DNA of 64,000 nucleotides from Grimontia hollisae CIP 101886 (GTDB lineage: Bacteria; Pseudomonadota; Gammaproteobacteria; Enterobacterales; Vibrionaceae), in assembly GCF_000176515.1 (NCBI RefSeq), contig NZ_ADAQ01000011.1:62001-126000 (forward strand), given 5' to 3'. The position numbers were made by a program, and so were the translations under genes. Of this stretch, positions 34,704-43,031 are shown in pieces; positions within the stretch are counted from its first letter, which is position 1; each line of letters starts with the position of its first letter. The notes under the pieces are model-generated. The model was not told the origin of the DNA and did not search any database. It was given only the letters and a program-made list of their open reading frames with translations.

Positions 34704-35879
34704 CTATATATTTCTTGCAATCGCGACCCTTTCATCGCGCAAAATCTGGAACCAATACTTCAGCGTTTGCATGATCATTTTTACATTATCACCAATTCGG
34801 TTGATGTCTTTAATATCTTCATCCGACAACACACGCGAAGGGAAGTTGTTATAAATATTTTCTAAATCTTTTATATTTAAACCGTTTCCTATCCAGTCAA
34901 GTTGACCGCCATGATTACCTGTATCAGCGTCTCCAGTCTGAATCTGCCATTTATCATTATCACGATTAATCCATTCTAGAATAGAATCAGGCCCTCCATC
35001 TGAAAAAACTTCCTTCATCACTGATTCTATCTCTTTGATATCCTGAGAGAGCAGTTTATTCATTTGCTCTTTAGTAATATCTGGCTTTTTATTCAAAATA
35101 TCAGAGGTGATCATCATCGCTATAAGAGGACTTACTTTCTTAGCGGCTTTCGTGCCATTTTGTTGTGCTTTATTATAAATCAGCCAACCATCACCTTTAT
35201 GATAGTTATCTTTAATCTGTTTATATAACTCCGTTATCTTTTCTTCTTTATTAAAACCTGCTTCAGTGATCAACTTGTCTAATAAACTTCCCTTTGGTGG
35301 TGGATTAGTTTTGAAAAGTTCATCAATCATATAGACAGCCGCTACAGCCAAAGTCTGCTCATTAGCCCATTCATATTCATGCAATCCATGACTAGCACTG
35401 CCAATACTTTCCAACAGATGCTCAACACTCTCCTTCACATCTGGCTTCTTAAAATATTCGGTCAATCCATATTTATCCTGGTTGACCATGGCTTCCAACA
35501 GCACCAGTTGAAGCATATCTTCTAATTCGATGCCTTCGACCTTACCGTCTTTCAGAATATTATCACTGATGCCACTGATGATAGAGGAGAACATCGCTTT
35601 CCCCCCTTCAGTCCAGCCATTGAGTATTTCCAACTCCAGCGCAGAATTATTAATACCTTCTAGCAGTGAATTGCTAATTGCGGTTTCAGTATCTACTTGA
35701 GGTGCTGTATTGATTGCTTCTCTTTGTGCTTTCAACGCTACCATCAAGTTTTCGCTGTTTACTTCTCCAACATCGTCCAATATCTTTTCTGCGGTATCAA
35801 TATCATCCATTGATGCCGCTTGGGTATCAGATGGAAGTGGAATATTGATGGACACGGGAGTTGGTATGCTTACTTTCAA
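34704..35879 (-). CDS. Tip-like secreted protein, paralogue B (smaller copy)
   Basis: A 391-residue paralogue of the following gene. Shared parts are the N-terminal domain (LEILNGWTEGGKAMFSSIIS, LEDMLQLVLLEAMVNQDKYG) and the C-terminal helix (SRVLSDEDIKDINRIGDNVK to RVAIARNI). The central region is different and about 75 residues shorter, with a helical, Lys-rich character. It lies 10 bp after the TPR chaperone gene. The tandem arrangement points to duplication followed by divergence of the central, probably exposed, domain. The likely role is hydrophilic translocator/tip or an early substrate. Confidence 0.55.
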   Translation of the reverse strand: MKVSIPTPVSINIPLPSDTQAASMDDIDTAEKILDDVGEVNSENLMVALKAQREAINTAPQVDTETAISNSLLEGINNSALELEILNGWTEGGKAMFSSIISGISDNILKDGKVEGIELEDMLQLVLLEAMVNQDKYGLTEYFKKPDVKESVEHLLESIGSASHGLHEYEWANEQTLAVAAVYMIDELFKTNPPPKGSLLDKLITEAGFNKEEKITELYKQIKDNYHKGDGWLIYNKAQQNGTKAAKKVSPLIAMMITSDILNKKPDITKEQMNKLLSQDIKEIESVMKEVFSDGGPDSILEWINRDNDKWQIQTGDADTGNHGGQLDWIGNGLNIKDLENIYNNFPSRVLSDEDIKDINRIGDNVKMIMQTLKYWFQILRDERVAIARNI

Positions 35880-35889
35880 AGTATTATCC

Positions 35890-36378
35890 TTAATTTAAGT
35901 ATGGGTTGAGTTGCTTACGCAAGAATGTATATCTTTCTAAATAAAAGTCGTTAAGTTTTCCTTCGTTTATAATGATAAAAACGGCTGCAGCTTCAATATA
36001 TTGCTTCAGTTTGTAATGGCAAAGTGCCATGTTGATCAACGTTTCATCAAAATCAGCTGTTGGATAGGTTTTAACAATATTCAACATATCCAACGCTTTT
36101 TGAAACTGTGCCTGTTCCAGATATATTGCTGCAAGACTTGCCGGGCCACGGTGATCAAACGGACATAACCCGGTATAAGAGAGATAAATAATCTCCGCTT
36201 CTTTTAGTTGATATTTATTATAAAAAGAATCACCCAGTTCCAGCAGTTCTTGAAGGATCTCTACGGTGATTCTCTTCTCTTTCTTGATTTTATTGATGTG
36301 CGCTTCTATTACTTTGCCATCAAGTAAATCAAAAAAGTCGTCAGATATATTTTTTATATCTACATCAAACTCGCTCAT
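35890..36378 (-). CDS. Class II T3SS chaperone with TPR repeats (SycD/LcrH-like)
   Basis: A 162-residue protein with three tandem TPR units (about residues 45-150): LGDSFYNKYQLKEAEIIYLS, then ASLAAIYLEQAQFQKALDML and MALCHYKLKQYIEAAAVFI. This is the SycD/LcrH/IpgC architecture that holds both translocators before export. It lies upstream of the tip-like pair and the sctE-sctB unit. Its clients are most likely SctE and SctB. Confidence 0.88.
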   Translation of the reverse strand: MSEFDVDIKNISDDFFDLLDGKVIEAHINKIKKEKRITVEILQELLELGDSFYNKYQLKEAEIIYLSYTGLCPFDHRGPASLAAIYLEQAQFQKALDMLNIVKTYPTADFDETLINMALCHYKLKQYIEAAAVFIIINEGKLNDFYLERYTFLRKQLNPYLN

Positions 36379-36404
36379 CTCTACCGTACCTAAAATTTTT
36401 GGTA

Positions 36405-36881
36405 TTAATCTTTGTTAATTTGCAGTAATAATTGTTGTAGTCGCGGAACGCTTTTTACTTCAATAAGAAAGTCTGGCAAGGCCTTTTTCAGCCGAATTGA
36501 CCAGATCATGGCTTTTTTTCTGTCTGTATTTGCTAGCATGGCTAACCCAAGCGTTACGTCATCCGCGTGGCCTTTAACCGGTTTAATTCCCAGCGCATCA
36601 GACCACAGACAAAGCTTTTGCCCCAGCTCCTGTCTAAGTGTTGGCCACTCATGACTAATTTCTGCCTTTTTGGCATTCTGGTAGCGCACGACTTTTCCAA
36701 GACATGACATACGCTTTTTGATATGTCGGCTGGACTGTTGAAAGAAGGCATCCACTTCTTCGTCAGAGAGCTGTGTCAACGATTCAAATTGCTCTTTTGT
36801 TAAATGCTCTTTTGCCAAACAGTGGTGTTTAAGCCTGAAGTACCATTTTTCAGATCTTTTCAACTTACACCGCCTGTACAA
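36405..36881 (-). CDS. SctK-like sorting-platform protein (probable)
   Basis: A 158-residue soluble protein rich in basic and aromatic residues (EKWYFRLKHHCLAKEHLTKE; KKAMIWSIRLKKALPDFLIE). Its start overlaps the end of sctJ by 17 bp, the position of sctK in Ysc-type and many other loci. SctK links SctD to the SctQ pods. SctK proteins are poorly conserved, so the call rests mainly on gene order and size. Confidence 0.5.
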   Translation of the reverse strand: MYRRCKLKRSEKWYFRLKHHCLAKEHLTKEQFESLTQLSDEEVDAFFQQSSRHIKKRMSCLGKVVRYQNAKKAEISHEWPTLRQELGQKLCLWSDALGIKPVKGHADDVTLGLAMLANTDRKKAMIWSIRLKKALPDFLIEVKSVPRLQQLLLQINKD

Positions 36882-37398
36882 AGTAGCTGATGGTCAACTT
36901 ATCCTCTTCGTTTAATACGCCTTTCAGGAACCTCTCGATGTTGCTTTTGTTTTCAGGAGAGATCTCGCTCAGGCTAATGATAAGGACCGACGTTCGTTTT
37001 GCCTTTTCACCGGTGACTACAACGCTTACGCGTAAAATGCTCGGCATGATGCTGAGCTTGTTATACAACTCCCGACTTTGCAGAAAGTTACTCTTTACGT
37101 TCTCAAGTTTGCTCAAGCTCGCGAATTTTGATTCAAGCAGATCGTTAAGATCTTCACGTTCAAAATAGAAGTTGTAATACGCCAGTAATTCACGGGCGCG
37201 CATTTCTTGCTCATCGTCAACCAGCACGCCGTAACCATCTTTCAATGATGCTAACTTCGCTGTGACGTTATTTTTGTTCAGTAGTACCACCACTTTGTTT
37301 GAAAGATCGGCGGATTCAAACTTAGCGACCTGTGTCATTCCAGTCGTACCACAGCCACCCAGAAGTAGCACACATGCCAGCAGCAGTAGTTTTTTCAT
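36865..37398 (-). CDS. sctJ: SctJ inner-ring lipoprotein
   Basis: A 177-residue lipoprotein with signal peptide and lipobox LLGGC (Cys16), then the two SctJ ring domains: VVLLNKNNVTAKLASLKDGY in RBM1, and SRELYNKLSIMPSILRVSVV in RBM2, with the usual YNKLS..P....V.V start. SctJ forms the inner ring under SctD. The protein stops after RBM2 and lacks the C-terminal membrane helix seen in YscJ and PrgK. This shorter form resembles EscJ. Confidence 0.93.
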   Translation of the reverse strand: MKKLLLLACVLLLGGCGTTGMTQVAKFESADLSNKVVVLLNKNNVTAKLASLKDGYGVLVDDEQEMRARELLAYYNFYFEREDLNDLLESKFASLSKLENVKSNFLQSRELYNKLSIMPSILRVSVVVTGEKAKRTSVLIISLSEISPENKSNIERFLKGVLNEEDKLTISYFVQAV

Positions 37399-37399
37399 C

Positions 37400-37651
37400 T
37401 TATTGCGCCTTCATCACTTCGTTAATGGCCGTTGCAGCTTTTGAAGCAATCTTGGTTACCGTTTCCTGGTAAATGGAGTAATGAAACACTTCTTGTTGTA
37501 AACGCAGTGCATCAGCCGCTGACATGCCGCCTGACTGAATGGCGTCAATGGTTGCCAGAATCTGTTCGAAACTTTCCCCTACATTGTTGTACGTTTTTTC
37601 CAGCACTGATGGTTTAGCCGCATCAATACCTGAAATGTTAAAATCAAACAC
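37400..37651 (-). CDS. sctI: SctI inner-rod protein
   Basis: An 83-residue T3SS substrate with the family's C-terminal helix (ALRLQQEVFHYSIYQETVTK, then IASKAATAINEVMKAQ), which polymerises as the inner rod between export gate and needle. It is 1 bp before sctJ, the normal order. It appears to be the first gene of its transcription unit. Confidence 0.9.
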   Translation of the reverse strand: MFDFNISGIDAAKPSVLEKTYNNVGESFEQILATIDAIQSGGMSAADALRLQQEVFHYSIYQETVTKIASKAATAINEVMKAQ

Positions 37652-38102
37652 GTTTACCTCATCGACATTGGGTTTATGATTTGGTCCACGTTACTTCAAC
37701 ATTCATCACCCCTCTAATGAGAAAAGGTGAATCAAACTGAAGCGCTATTTATTCAGCCTGCTTTTTCCGTACGTTATGATTCTTTATTGTGTCTGGCTGT
37801 GCCTGAATTGTTTGAAAATAACTGCGTAAGCGGTGACACGCGATAAGTCGCATTCGCTGAGTAAAGAGAAGCTGGGCTTTTTGGGCCCATGGTGGGTAAC
37901 TCAAACACCGGACGACAATATCGACCATCTGCTTGGCCTATCCAACGATAATAGATGTAGTAAATAAGTGTGTTGTAAGACAGATGGTGTATCCCTAACT
38001 CGCTTCCATGGCTTGAGATGCCCTATCGAGATACACCACTTTTTCTATTTTACATTAAAATATATTGTGAATTAGGAAAATAATGAATCAAAGATATTAA
38101 TT
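37652..38102 (-). promoter_or_regulatory. Gap upstream of sctI, probable promoter region of the sctI-J-K unit
   Basis: 451 bp without an ORF long enough for a needle subunit (about 80 residues). The end near 38040-38100 is very AT-rich. I see no clear repeat or hairpin. The promoter for the first T3SS unit is expected here. Confidence 0.4.
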
Positions 38103-38819
38103 TTACTTGCAGTTTTTTAACGCATAGTTGATCAGTTTGGACTCTTTTTGGTCTCCAGTGATCGTGATGCTGTACTCTGAATAGTTTCTGTCACGAAGAG
38201 TGACCAACGTTTTTGCTATGTTAGAAGCATAGAGATAATCGGGTTGCGAACGCGAAAAACCATTAAGGATATGTTTAATTCCTGTTGCTTTCCGATTGCG
38301 ATTTAGCACCAGCACAATTTCTTTTTCTTCTCTATTAACAGCTACCGCTGCTTGCAATAGTGAGCCTTTAATACCAATGACACCGTCATCACAATAGGCG
38401 GATTGTGAACAAATCTGCGTGACAATTTGGGTGGCGAGTTCAGCTGGCGTGGGTGAAAATGCTGAAGGTGTCGCCCTCACATCAACGTTAGGTATACTTT
38501 TTTTTGCCGTTTTTGATGCATAAATAGCCGCTTTTTCAATCAATGCATACTTGTCACTGCTAGCCTGCATTCCTTGTTGCTGGCTATCGGAAGGCCTTGC
38601 CAATATGGAAAAAGGGAAATGCAACCGCTTTGATCTATGCTCTACTGCCTTCACATTAAAATTTGGTTGGTTATTATCCAATTCATTCTCTAACCTACTG
38701 CTTTCAGTGCAGTGTTGTACAATTTTCATACTATATCCATTATCTTTAATATCTAAAAACGTGGAGCATTTTTCTCCTTTACGCGTACATTCTACACTCA
38801 GTTCGAATGTAAAACTCAT
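38103..38819 (-). CDS. Unknown protein, candidate T3SS effector with a lipase-like C-terminal pattern
   Basis: A 238-residue protein with no signal peptide. The C-terminal half (about residues 140-238) reads like a class 3 lipase/alpha-beta hydrolase core: GVIGIKGSLLQAAVAVNREE, EIVLVLNRN where lipases have IVIAFRGT, a long helix, then YSITITGDQKESKLINYALK where the nucleophile elbow GHSLGG would be. The Gly-X-Ser-X-Gly is not present (GDQKES), so it is either a dead hydrolase fold or a chance resemblance. It lies between sctI and the nucleator effector on the opposite strand to the latter. As I recall, the matching slot in V. parahaemolyticus is an uncharacterised gene next to vopL. Confidence 0.5.
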   Translation of the reverse strand: MSFTFELSVECTRKGEKCSTFLDIKDNGYSMKIVQHCTESSRLENELDNNQPNFNVKAVEHRSKRLHFPFSILARPSDSQQQGMQASSDKYALIEKAAIYASKTAKKSIPNVDVRATPSAFSPTPAELATQIVTQICSQSAYCDDGVIGIKGSLLQAAVAVNREEKEIVLVLNRNRKATGIKHILNGFSRSQPDYLYASNIAKTLVTLRDRNYSEYSITITGDQKESKLINYALKNCK

Positions 38820-39176
38820 GAAACATTCTGAAAGTCAAACGGTTTTATCATTGAACTGATCCGACCTTTATCCTGGCTTTTCTCAATTTTTCATAATGTA
38901 TATTAAACAATATGTATATGCGAAGTTTGCCACACCGCTAAATCACAAAAAGTATGATGATTGAACAAGCACCTGGAACCTAAACTGTGCAAATAGGTAA
39001 GGCGAAGACATGGCTGGCCCGCACTCACTCGGATGCATTCTGAATGACTCAATCTGTGCGACTTTATGTGCACGAGTGAATATTGCATGACCAGGGCCAG
39101 CGTATTCTTTAGAAAAATCAGAGCTAAACACATCTGTGATTCGCCGATAGATACCTAGGTAACCCAAGGAGTTCAC
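38820..39176. promoter_or_regulatory. Divergent promoter region between the unknown effector and the nucleator gene
   Basis: A 357-bp gap between divergent genes. On the plus strand AAGGAG at 39166-39171 lies 5 bases before the nucleator ATG, a strong ribosome binding site. Small ORFs here are not supported by codon pattern or context. Confidence 0.6.
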
Positions 39177-40823
39177 ATGTTTAAAATAACCCCGCAGACA
39201 CAAATGAATGTGGTGGCGTCTGCTGTTGATAGTCATACGCAACGCACGATGTTGAAGATTTCCATTAGATCAGTAACAACTAAGCCATTGACCCAAAAAC
39301 TGCAAAATCTTGCTGAAAAATACCGTCGTTTCAGCGATGTAGCAAAAGAGGATGCTGCAGCGAAGCGTCGGACATCATCTTCTTCTGCAACTGGCGCACA
39401 GCATCCAGGTTCTTCAACGAATGCGACGCAAAATACCGATTCGGAATCTCGTCGATCGTCAGTATCCAGTAAGATAAGCAGCCGCACTTCCTCACGAGAC
39501 GATCTGTCATCACTCAGCGGAAGTGAAAGCGACTCAGTGTTTGTGGATGTTGAACCAATCTCGGCATCTGCTACGAATACGACTGTGGCTATCCCACCTG
39601 CGCCACCGCTACCTGCATCGCTCTCTGCTGTCTCACAACAACCTGGAGATATTCCTCCTGCCCCACCATTGCCATCTGCCGTGATTCCAGCTCCACCTGA
39701 GCTACCTAAGCAAAGAGTGCAGATGAAAATGACGGTGACAACAAATACGGACGACCCCCGCTCGAAACTGATGGAACAAATCCGCGTGGGCGTTATGCTA
39801 AGACCTGCTTCCCAAATATTACCAGCTGAAAAATCACCTACTGACACGCATTCTCAATTAATGGTGGAGCTGTTAAGCGGTGGTGCAAAGCTGAAAAGAA
39901 CATCAAGCTCAGATATTCCGCCACCACCACCATTGCCGATGGCGAATACAGAGAAATCCGAAGGTGGCCGTAACGCCTTGCTGTCAGAGATCAGTAAGTT
40001 CAGTAAAGATCGCCTGCGTAAAACAGGAAGCACTGAAAGCATCAATACTAAAGGTATTGAGCAGCCAACCGACAAATCGATGCAGAATGACGACATTGCC
40101 ACACTGCTTTTGACGGATGACCTTCTCAGTAAATGTGCCCGTTTGAGCGAATCTGATCTTGACGCCCTGTCAAAAGCAGCCGCCAACTATTTGGTGGCAG
40201 CCGCTGAGGTTGACATTAGGCAGGCAGTTATCGATGCGACACGTAAGTTCACTCATGTGGAGGTTTTGAAAACAGGGCTACAATATGAATCTGCGTATGT
40301 ACAAGCGTTTTGTAAGGAAATCCTGAAATATGGTGATTGCTATAAAGAAGCTGACATCAGCTCACCAGAATCACCGAGAGGACCAAAGTCTTCGGTCATT
40401 GAAACTGCGCTCAAGCGCCTTGATGGTGGTCGCTCTCGCCTATTCAGCGCTGAGAACAAAAATGGCACCAGAGAGCTGAAGAAAGGTGAGGCTATATTGG
40501 AATCGGCTATTAAAGCCGCACGTGCTGCAATGACCGATGAAGAGAAATCTGCACTGCTGTCCAATAACATCAAGTCAGCGACGTTTAGCATTCTTTGTGA
40601 ACTGCCTTTTATGGAAGGCTTCAGCGAGCAAAATGGTAAAGCGGCTTTCAGTGCATTGCGCAGAGATTTCTTTGCAGCCTTTACCAGTGGCGGTAATGCA
40701 CAAGAAGATATTACCAGGTTTATGAGAGATAACTTTGAGAACGGTTTCTCAAGTTATACGTTTTCAGGTTTATCCGATCGACTGGCGAGACTAGAAGCTC
40801 AGCTTGCCAAGCTTGTTGGGTAA
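39177..40823 (+). CDS. vopL: VopL/VopF-type actin-nucleating T3SS effector
   Basis: A 548-residue effector. Residues 1-130 are a polar, Ser-rich secretion and chaperone-binding region. Proline-rich profilin-binding motifs (IPPAPPLP at 139-146 and 159-166, IPPPPPLP at 247-254) are mixed with three WH2-like actin-binding motifs: RSKLMEQIRVGVMLRP (about 195-210), SQLMVELLSGGAKLKR (about 226-241) and RNALLSEISKFSKDRLRK (about 265-282). Residues about 305-548 form the helical dimerisation domain (VCD) that holds two actin strands. VopL (484 aa) and VopF (about 530 aa) are the known relatives; both nucleate actin filaments in host cells. It starts at a strong ribosome site and ends at its own terminator, so it is a single-gene unit. 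Confidence 0.93.
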   Translation: MFKITPQTQMNVVASAVDSHTQRTMLKISIRSVTTKPLTQKLQNLAEKYRRFSDVAKEDAAAKRRTSSSSATGAQHPGSSTNATQNTDSESRRSSVSSKISSRTSSRDDLSSLSGSESDSVFVDVEPISASATNTTVAIPPAPPLPASLSAVSQQPGDIPPAPPLPSAVIPAPPELPKQRVQMKMTVTTNTDDPRSKLMEQIRVGVMLRPASQILPAEKSPTDTHSQLMVELLSGGAKLKRTSSSDIPPPPPLPMANTEKSEGGRNALLSEISKFSKDRLRKTGSTESINTKGIEQPTDKSMQNDDIATLLLTDDLLSKCARLSESDLDALSKAAANYLVAAAEVDIRQAVIDATRKFTHVEVLKTGLQYESAYVQAFCKEILKYGDCYKEADISSPESPRGPKSSVIETALKRLDGGRSRLFSAENKNGTRELKKGEAILESAIKAARAAMTDEEKSALLSNNIKSATFSILCELPFMEGFSEQNGKAAFSALRRDFFAAFTSGGNAQEDITRFMRDNFENGFSSYTFSGLSDRLARLEAQLAKLVG

Positions 40824-40843
40824 TGTTTCTTAATATTATTTTT

Positions 40844-40867
40844 AAGCCCCTTCATTGGGGCTTTTTT
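40844..40867 (+). terminator. Terminator of the nucleator gene
   Basis: AAGCCCC/GGGGCTT stem with a 6-base loop followed by six T, 20 bp past the stop codon. Confidence 0.92.
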
Positions 40868-41600
40868 ATCTCACGACGTTGACTCACCTGTTTTTCCTTA
40901 TCTTTTCTGTATCAGTCTCTGCATTTAATTTTTTTCTTAGTGAGTTTTGTATTTACCGCATTGGCAATATGATGTTGACTCTATATGCACCACTGCTCAT
41001 ATCAATATCACACCCATTGGAGAAATTAGACATGGAAGTTGAGCTTATCTATACACATCAATATGTTATTGTCACGCACACTAGCGCGTAAAAATGTCAG
41101 AATTTGTAAATTTTATTAAGAGGAAAACCGCATCACAAAATTCAGCTATCATCTTCAAGGCTCTCTTTATCATAAAACAACAAAACTATTCACTTCTCCA
41201 ATCCATCAATTTGAATCAGAATATAGTCAAAGATAAATAGCCATCTTACTTATCAATATAATCTTGATGATTAGACGTTAAGTAAGCATGGAAGTTGAAT
41301 GTGATGAATATTCAAAAAACCAGTAAAGGTTAAATCATTCAATAAAGCATCCTAACTACATCGTCAACTCTACGTACCTAAAAGGATTAGGTGTTTTTAC
41401 GACATGGATGTTGCTTTTTTTATTTTTAAATATCCCATAAGATAAAAAAATTTTTTATCATAGAATGGTTACCCACTTCAGAGAGATGCCTTGCGCTGAC
41501 TATGCTCATCAAAATTCATGAGAATTCTTTTTCATCCTTGATTGGTACTATGTCAACATGTTTTCATCGATATGGCTTATCTAATCTAAGGCAAGACTAA
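40868..41600 (+). promoter_or_regulatory. AT-rich 733-bp gap upstream of the phosphatase effector
   Basis: No gene is supported. A 78-codon ORF at 40855-41091 has no plausible ribosome site and overlaps the terminator. At 41376-41398 ACCTAA/TTAGGT followed by GTTTTT could be a weak terminator, perhaps of a short transcript. The promoter of the phosphatase gene should be in the last 200 bp. The unusual length and AT content suggest a junction between separately acquired effector cassettes. Confidence 0.4.
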
Positions 41601-42806
41601 ATGAAAGCGATTGAACTATTTCGAGTTCATGTTTTAGGTCACTCGAGTTCTGCAGAAAAGCTCGGGAACCTTGATTTAGCGAGCAAAATTATTTGTATAA
41701 AACGGGAAAAAAACGAGGTAAAAATCCTCTCTTTACTTGGAAAGAAAACTATGTCTACACGTCAAATGAATGAGCTCAAAAAACTCATGGATAAGCGTGA
41801 CAAGTATACGGAGAGTGAGGCTCGAATTCACAATACAAAGAGAAAATCTATCGTCCCTCTAACACCCTCATCTAACAATACAGAAGAGGTTGCACCGCCA
41901 CTCCCACCACGCGCTTACAAAAATAAGGTGCATGTGGAGAGTATTGGATCGGATGCTATTGGAGAAAAGCAAAAATTTTTCAATAGATTAAACCATTTAC
42001 AGGCACAGCTGAAACCATGCTTCTGCCCAGAGCGCTATCAACAAGGGGACGGTATCAATCGTTTTCGTGACATACAAGCAAACAAATCTACTGCTGTGCG
42101 TTCAGATCTAAACGCTAACTATGTACAAGTTGGCACACATCGTTCTATCGCCTGTCAGTATCCTCTCGAATCACAGCTGGAAAAACACTTACAGATGTTG
42201 TTCAATAATCGTACACCGGTGTTAGCTGTACTCGCTTCCGATGAGGAAATATCAGTGCCAAAAAATAAAATGCCTGATTATTTTCGCCAAGACGGAAGTT
42301 ATGGGGCGATGAACGTACGCTCGAAACTTTCTGAAAGCATTGAGATCGCAAACGGTATTCATGTTGATGTATATCGAATGACACTGACTCAGCAGGATTC
42401 AGGTAGAAAAGGCATCGTTATTCCGGTTGTTCATGTAAGAAACTGGCCAGATAAGCAAGCATTGAACTCGGATATCGTCAGTAATATCTCTTCGTTGATC
42501 GATAAAAACATGCGGGACAAAGTCGCAATGTACGTCAAAGCAGGCAGTTCCGCGGTAGGAGATGTGAATAAGTTACTACCTGTAATTCATTGCCGGGCGG
42601 GTGTAGGCCGTACTGGATTGGTCATCGGTTGTTTGGCAATGAATGAACAAACCAATGCTCATTTAAGCTTGGAAGATGTGGTTGCTGAAATGCGCCTAAG
42701 CCGCAATGGTGTCATGGTTCAAACTTCTGATCAGCTTGATGAGCTCGTAAAAATTGCCCAACAGCAAGGACGGTCATTGTTAAGCAATATTGATTATTCC
42801 GCTTAA
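41601..42806 (+). CDS. YopH-type protein tyrosine phosphatase effector
   Basis: A 401-residue T3SS effector. Residues about 130-400 are a full PTP domain very close to Yersinia YopH: NRFRDIQ...AVRSDLNANYVQVG (154-178), ACQYPLESQLEKHLQMLF, MPDYFRQDGSYG, the WPD loop (Trp282-Pro-Asp284), the P-loop HCRAGVGRTG (Cys331, Arg337) and Gln374. From the WPD loop to Gln374 the residues are at a constant offset of 72 from YopH (Asp356, Cys403, Arg409, Gln446), so all catalytic residues are present. A proline motif PPLPPR (99-104) also matches YopH. The first 75 residues are shorter than the YopH N-terminal targeting domain and not clearly related. It would dephosphorylate host phosphotyrosine proteins, for example focal adhesion components. 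Confidence 0.94.
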   Translation: MKAIELFRVHVLGHSSSAEKLGNLDLASKIICIKREKNEVKILSLLGKKTMSTRQMNELKKLMDKRDKYTESEARIHNTKRKSIVPLTPSSNNTEEVAPPLPPRAYKNKVHVESIGSDAIGEKQKFFNRLNHLQAQLKPCFCPERYQQGDGINRFRDIQANKSTAVRSDLNANYVQVGTHRSIACQYPLESQLEKHLQMLFNNRTPVLAVLASDEEISVPKNKMPDYFRQDGSYGAMNVRSKLSESIEIANGIHVDVYRMTLTQQDSGRKGIVIPVVHVRNWPDKQALNSDIVSNISSLIDKNMRDKVAMYVKAGSSAVGDVNKLLPVIHCRAGVGRTGLVIGCLAMNEQTNAHLSLEDVVAEMRLSRNGVMVQTSDQLDELVKIAQQQGRSLLSNIDYSA

Positions 42807-42835
42807 TTCCTACCTTTAATATAAATTAACCATAT

Positions 42836-42860
42836 AACTGCCCGATAGGGCAGTTTCTTA
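42836..42860 (+). terminator. Terminator of the phosphatase gene
   Basis: AACTGCCC/GGGCAGTT stem with GATA loop (42836-42855), followed by a short T-rich tract. Confidence 0.75.
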
Positions 42861-43031
42861 TACCCTTCACTCGATTATTTCCCCCTTCTCTCATCAATAA
42901 GTTTTTAATAACAAACGGTGCTTACCGATGTGATAAATGTTGAATATGATAAATCATTTTTTCACTAGGTGTAGTGGCATATATATGACATAGTTTTATT
43001 GAAGAAATTCCAACCAATATAAGAAAAGGTT

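Noticed and set aside
38903-39242. Minus-strand ORFs of 76 and 99 codons between the divergent effector genes
   Set aside because: They overlap each other and the nucleator start, lack ribosome sites and show no protein-like pattern; a strong ribosome site on the other strand explains the region better.
40855-41091. 78-codon plus-strand ORF after the nucleator gene, hydrophobic start
   Set aside because: It begins inside the terminator's T run with no ribosome site; the hydrophobic text comes from T-rich DNA.
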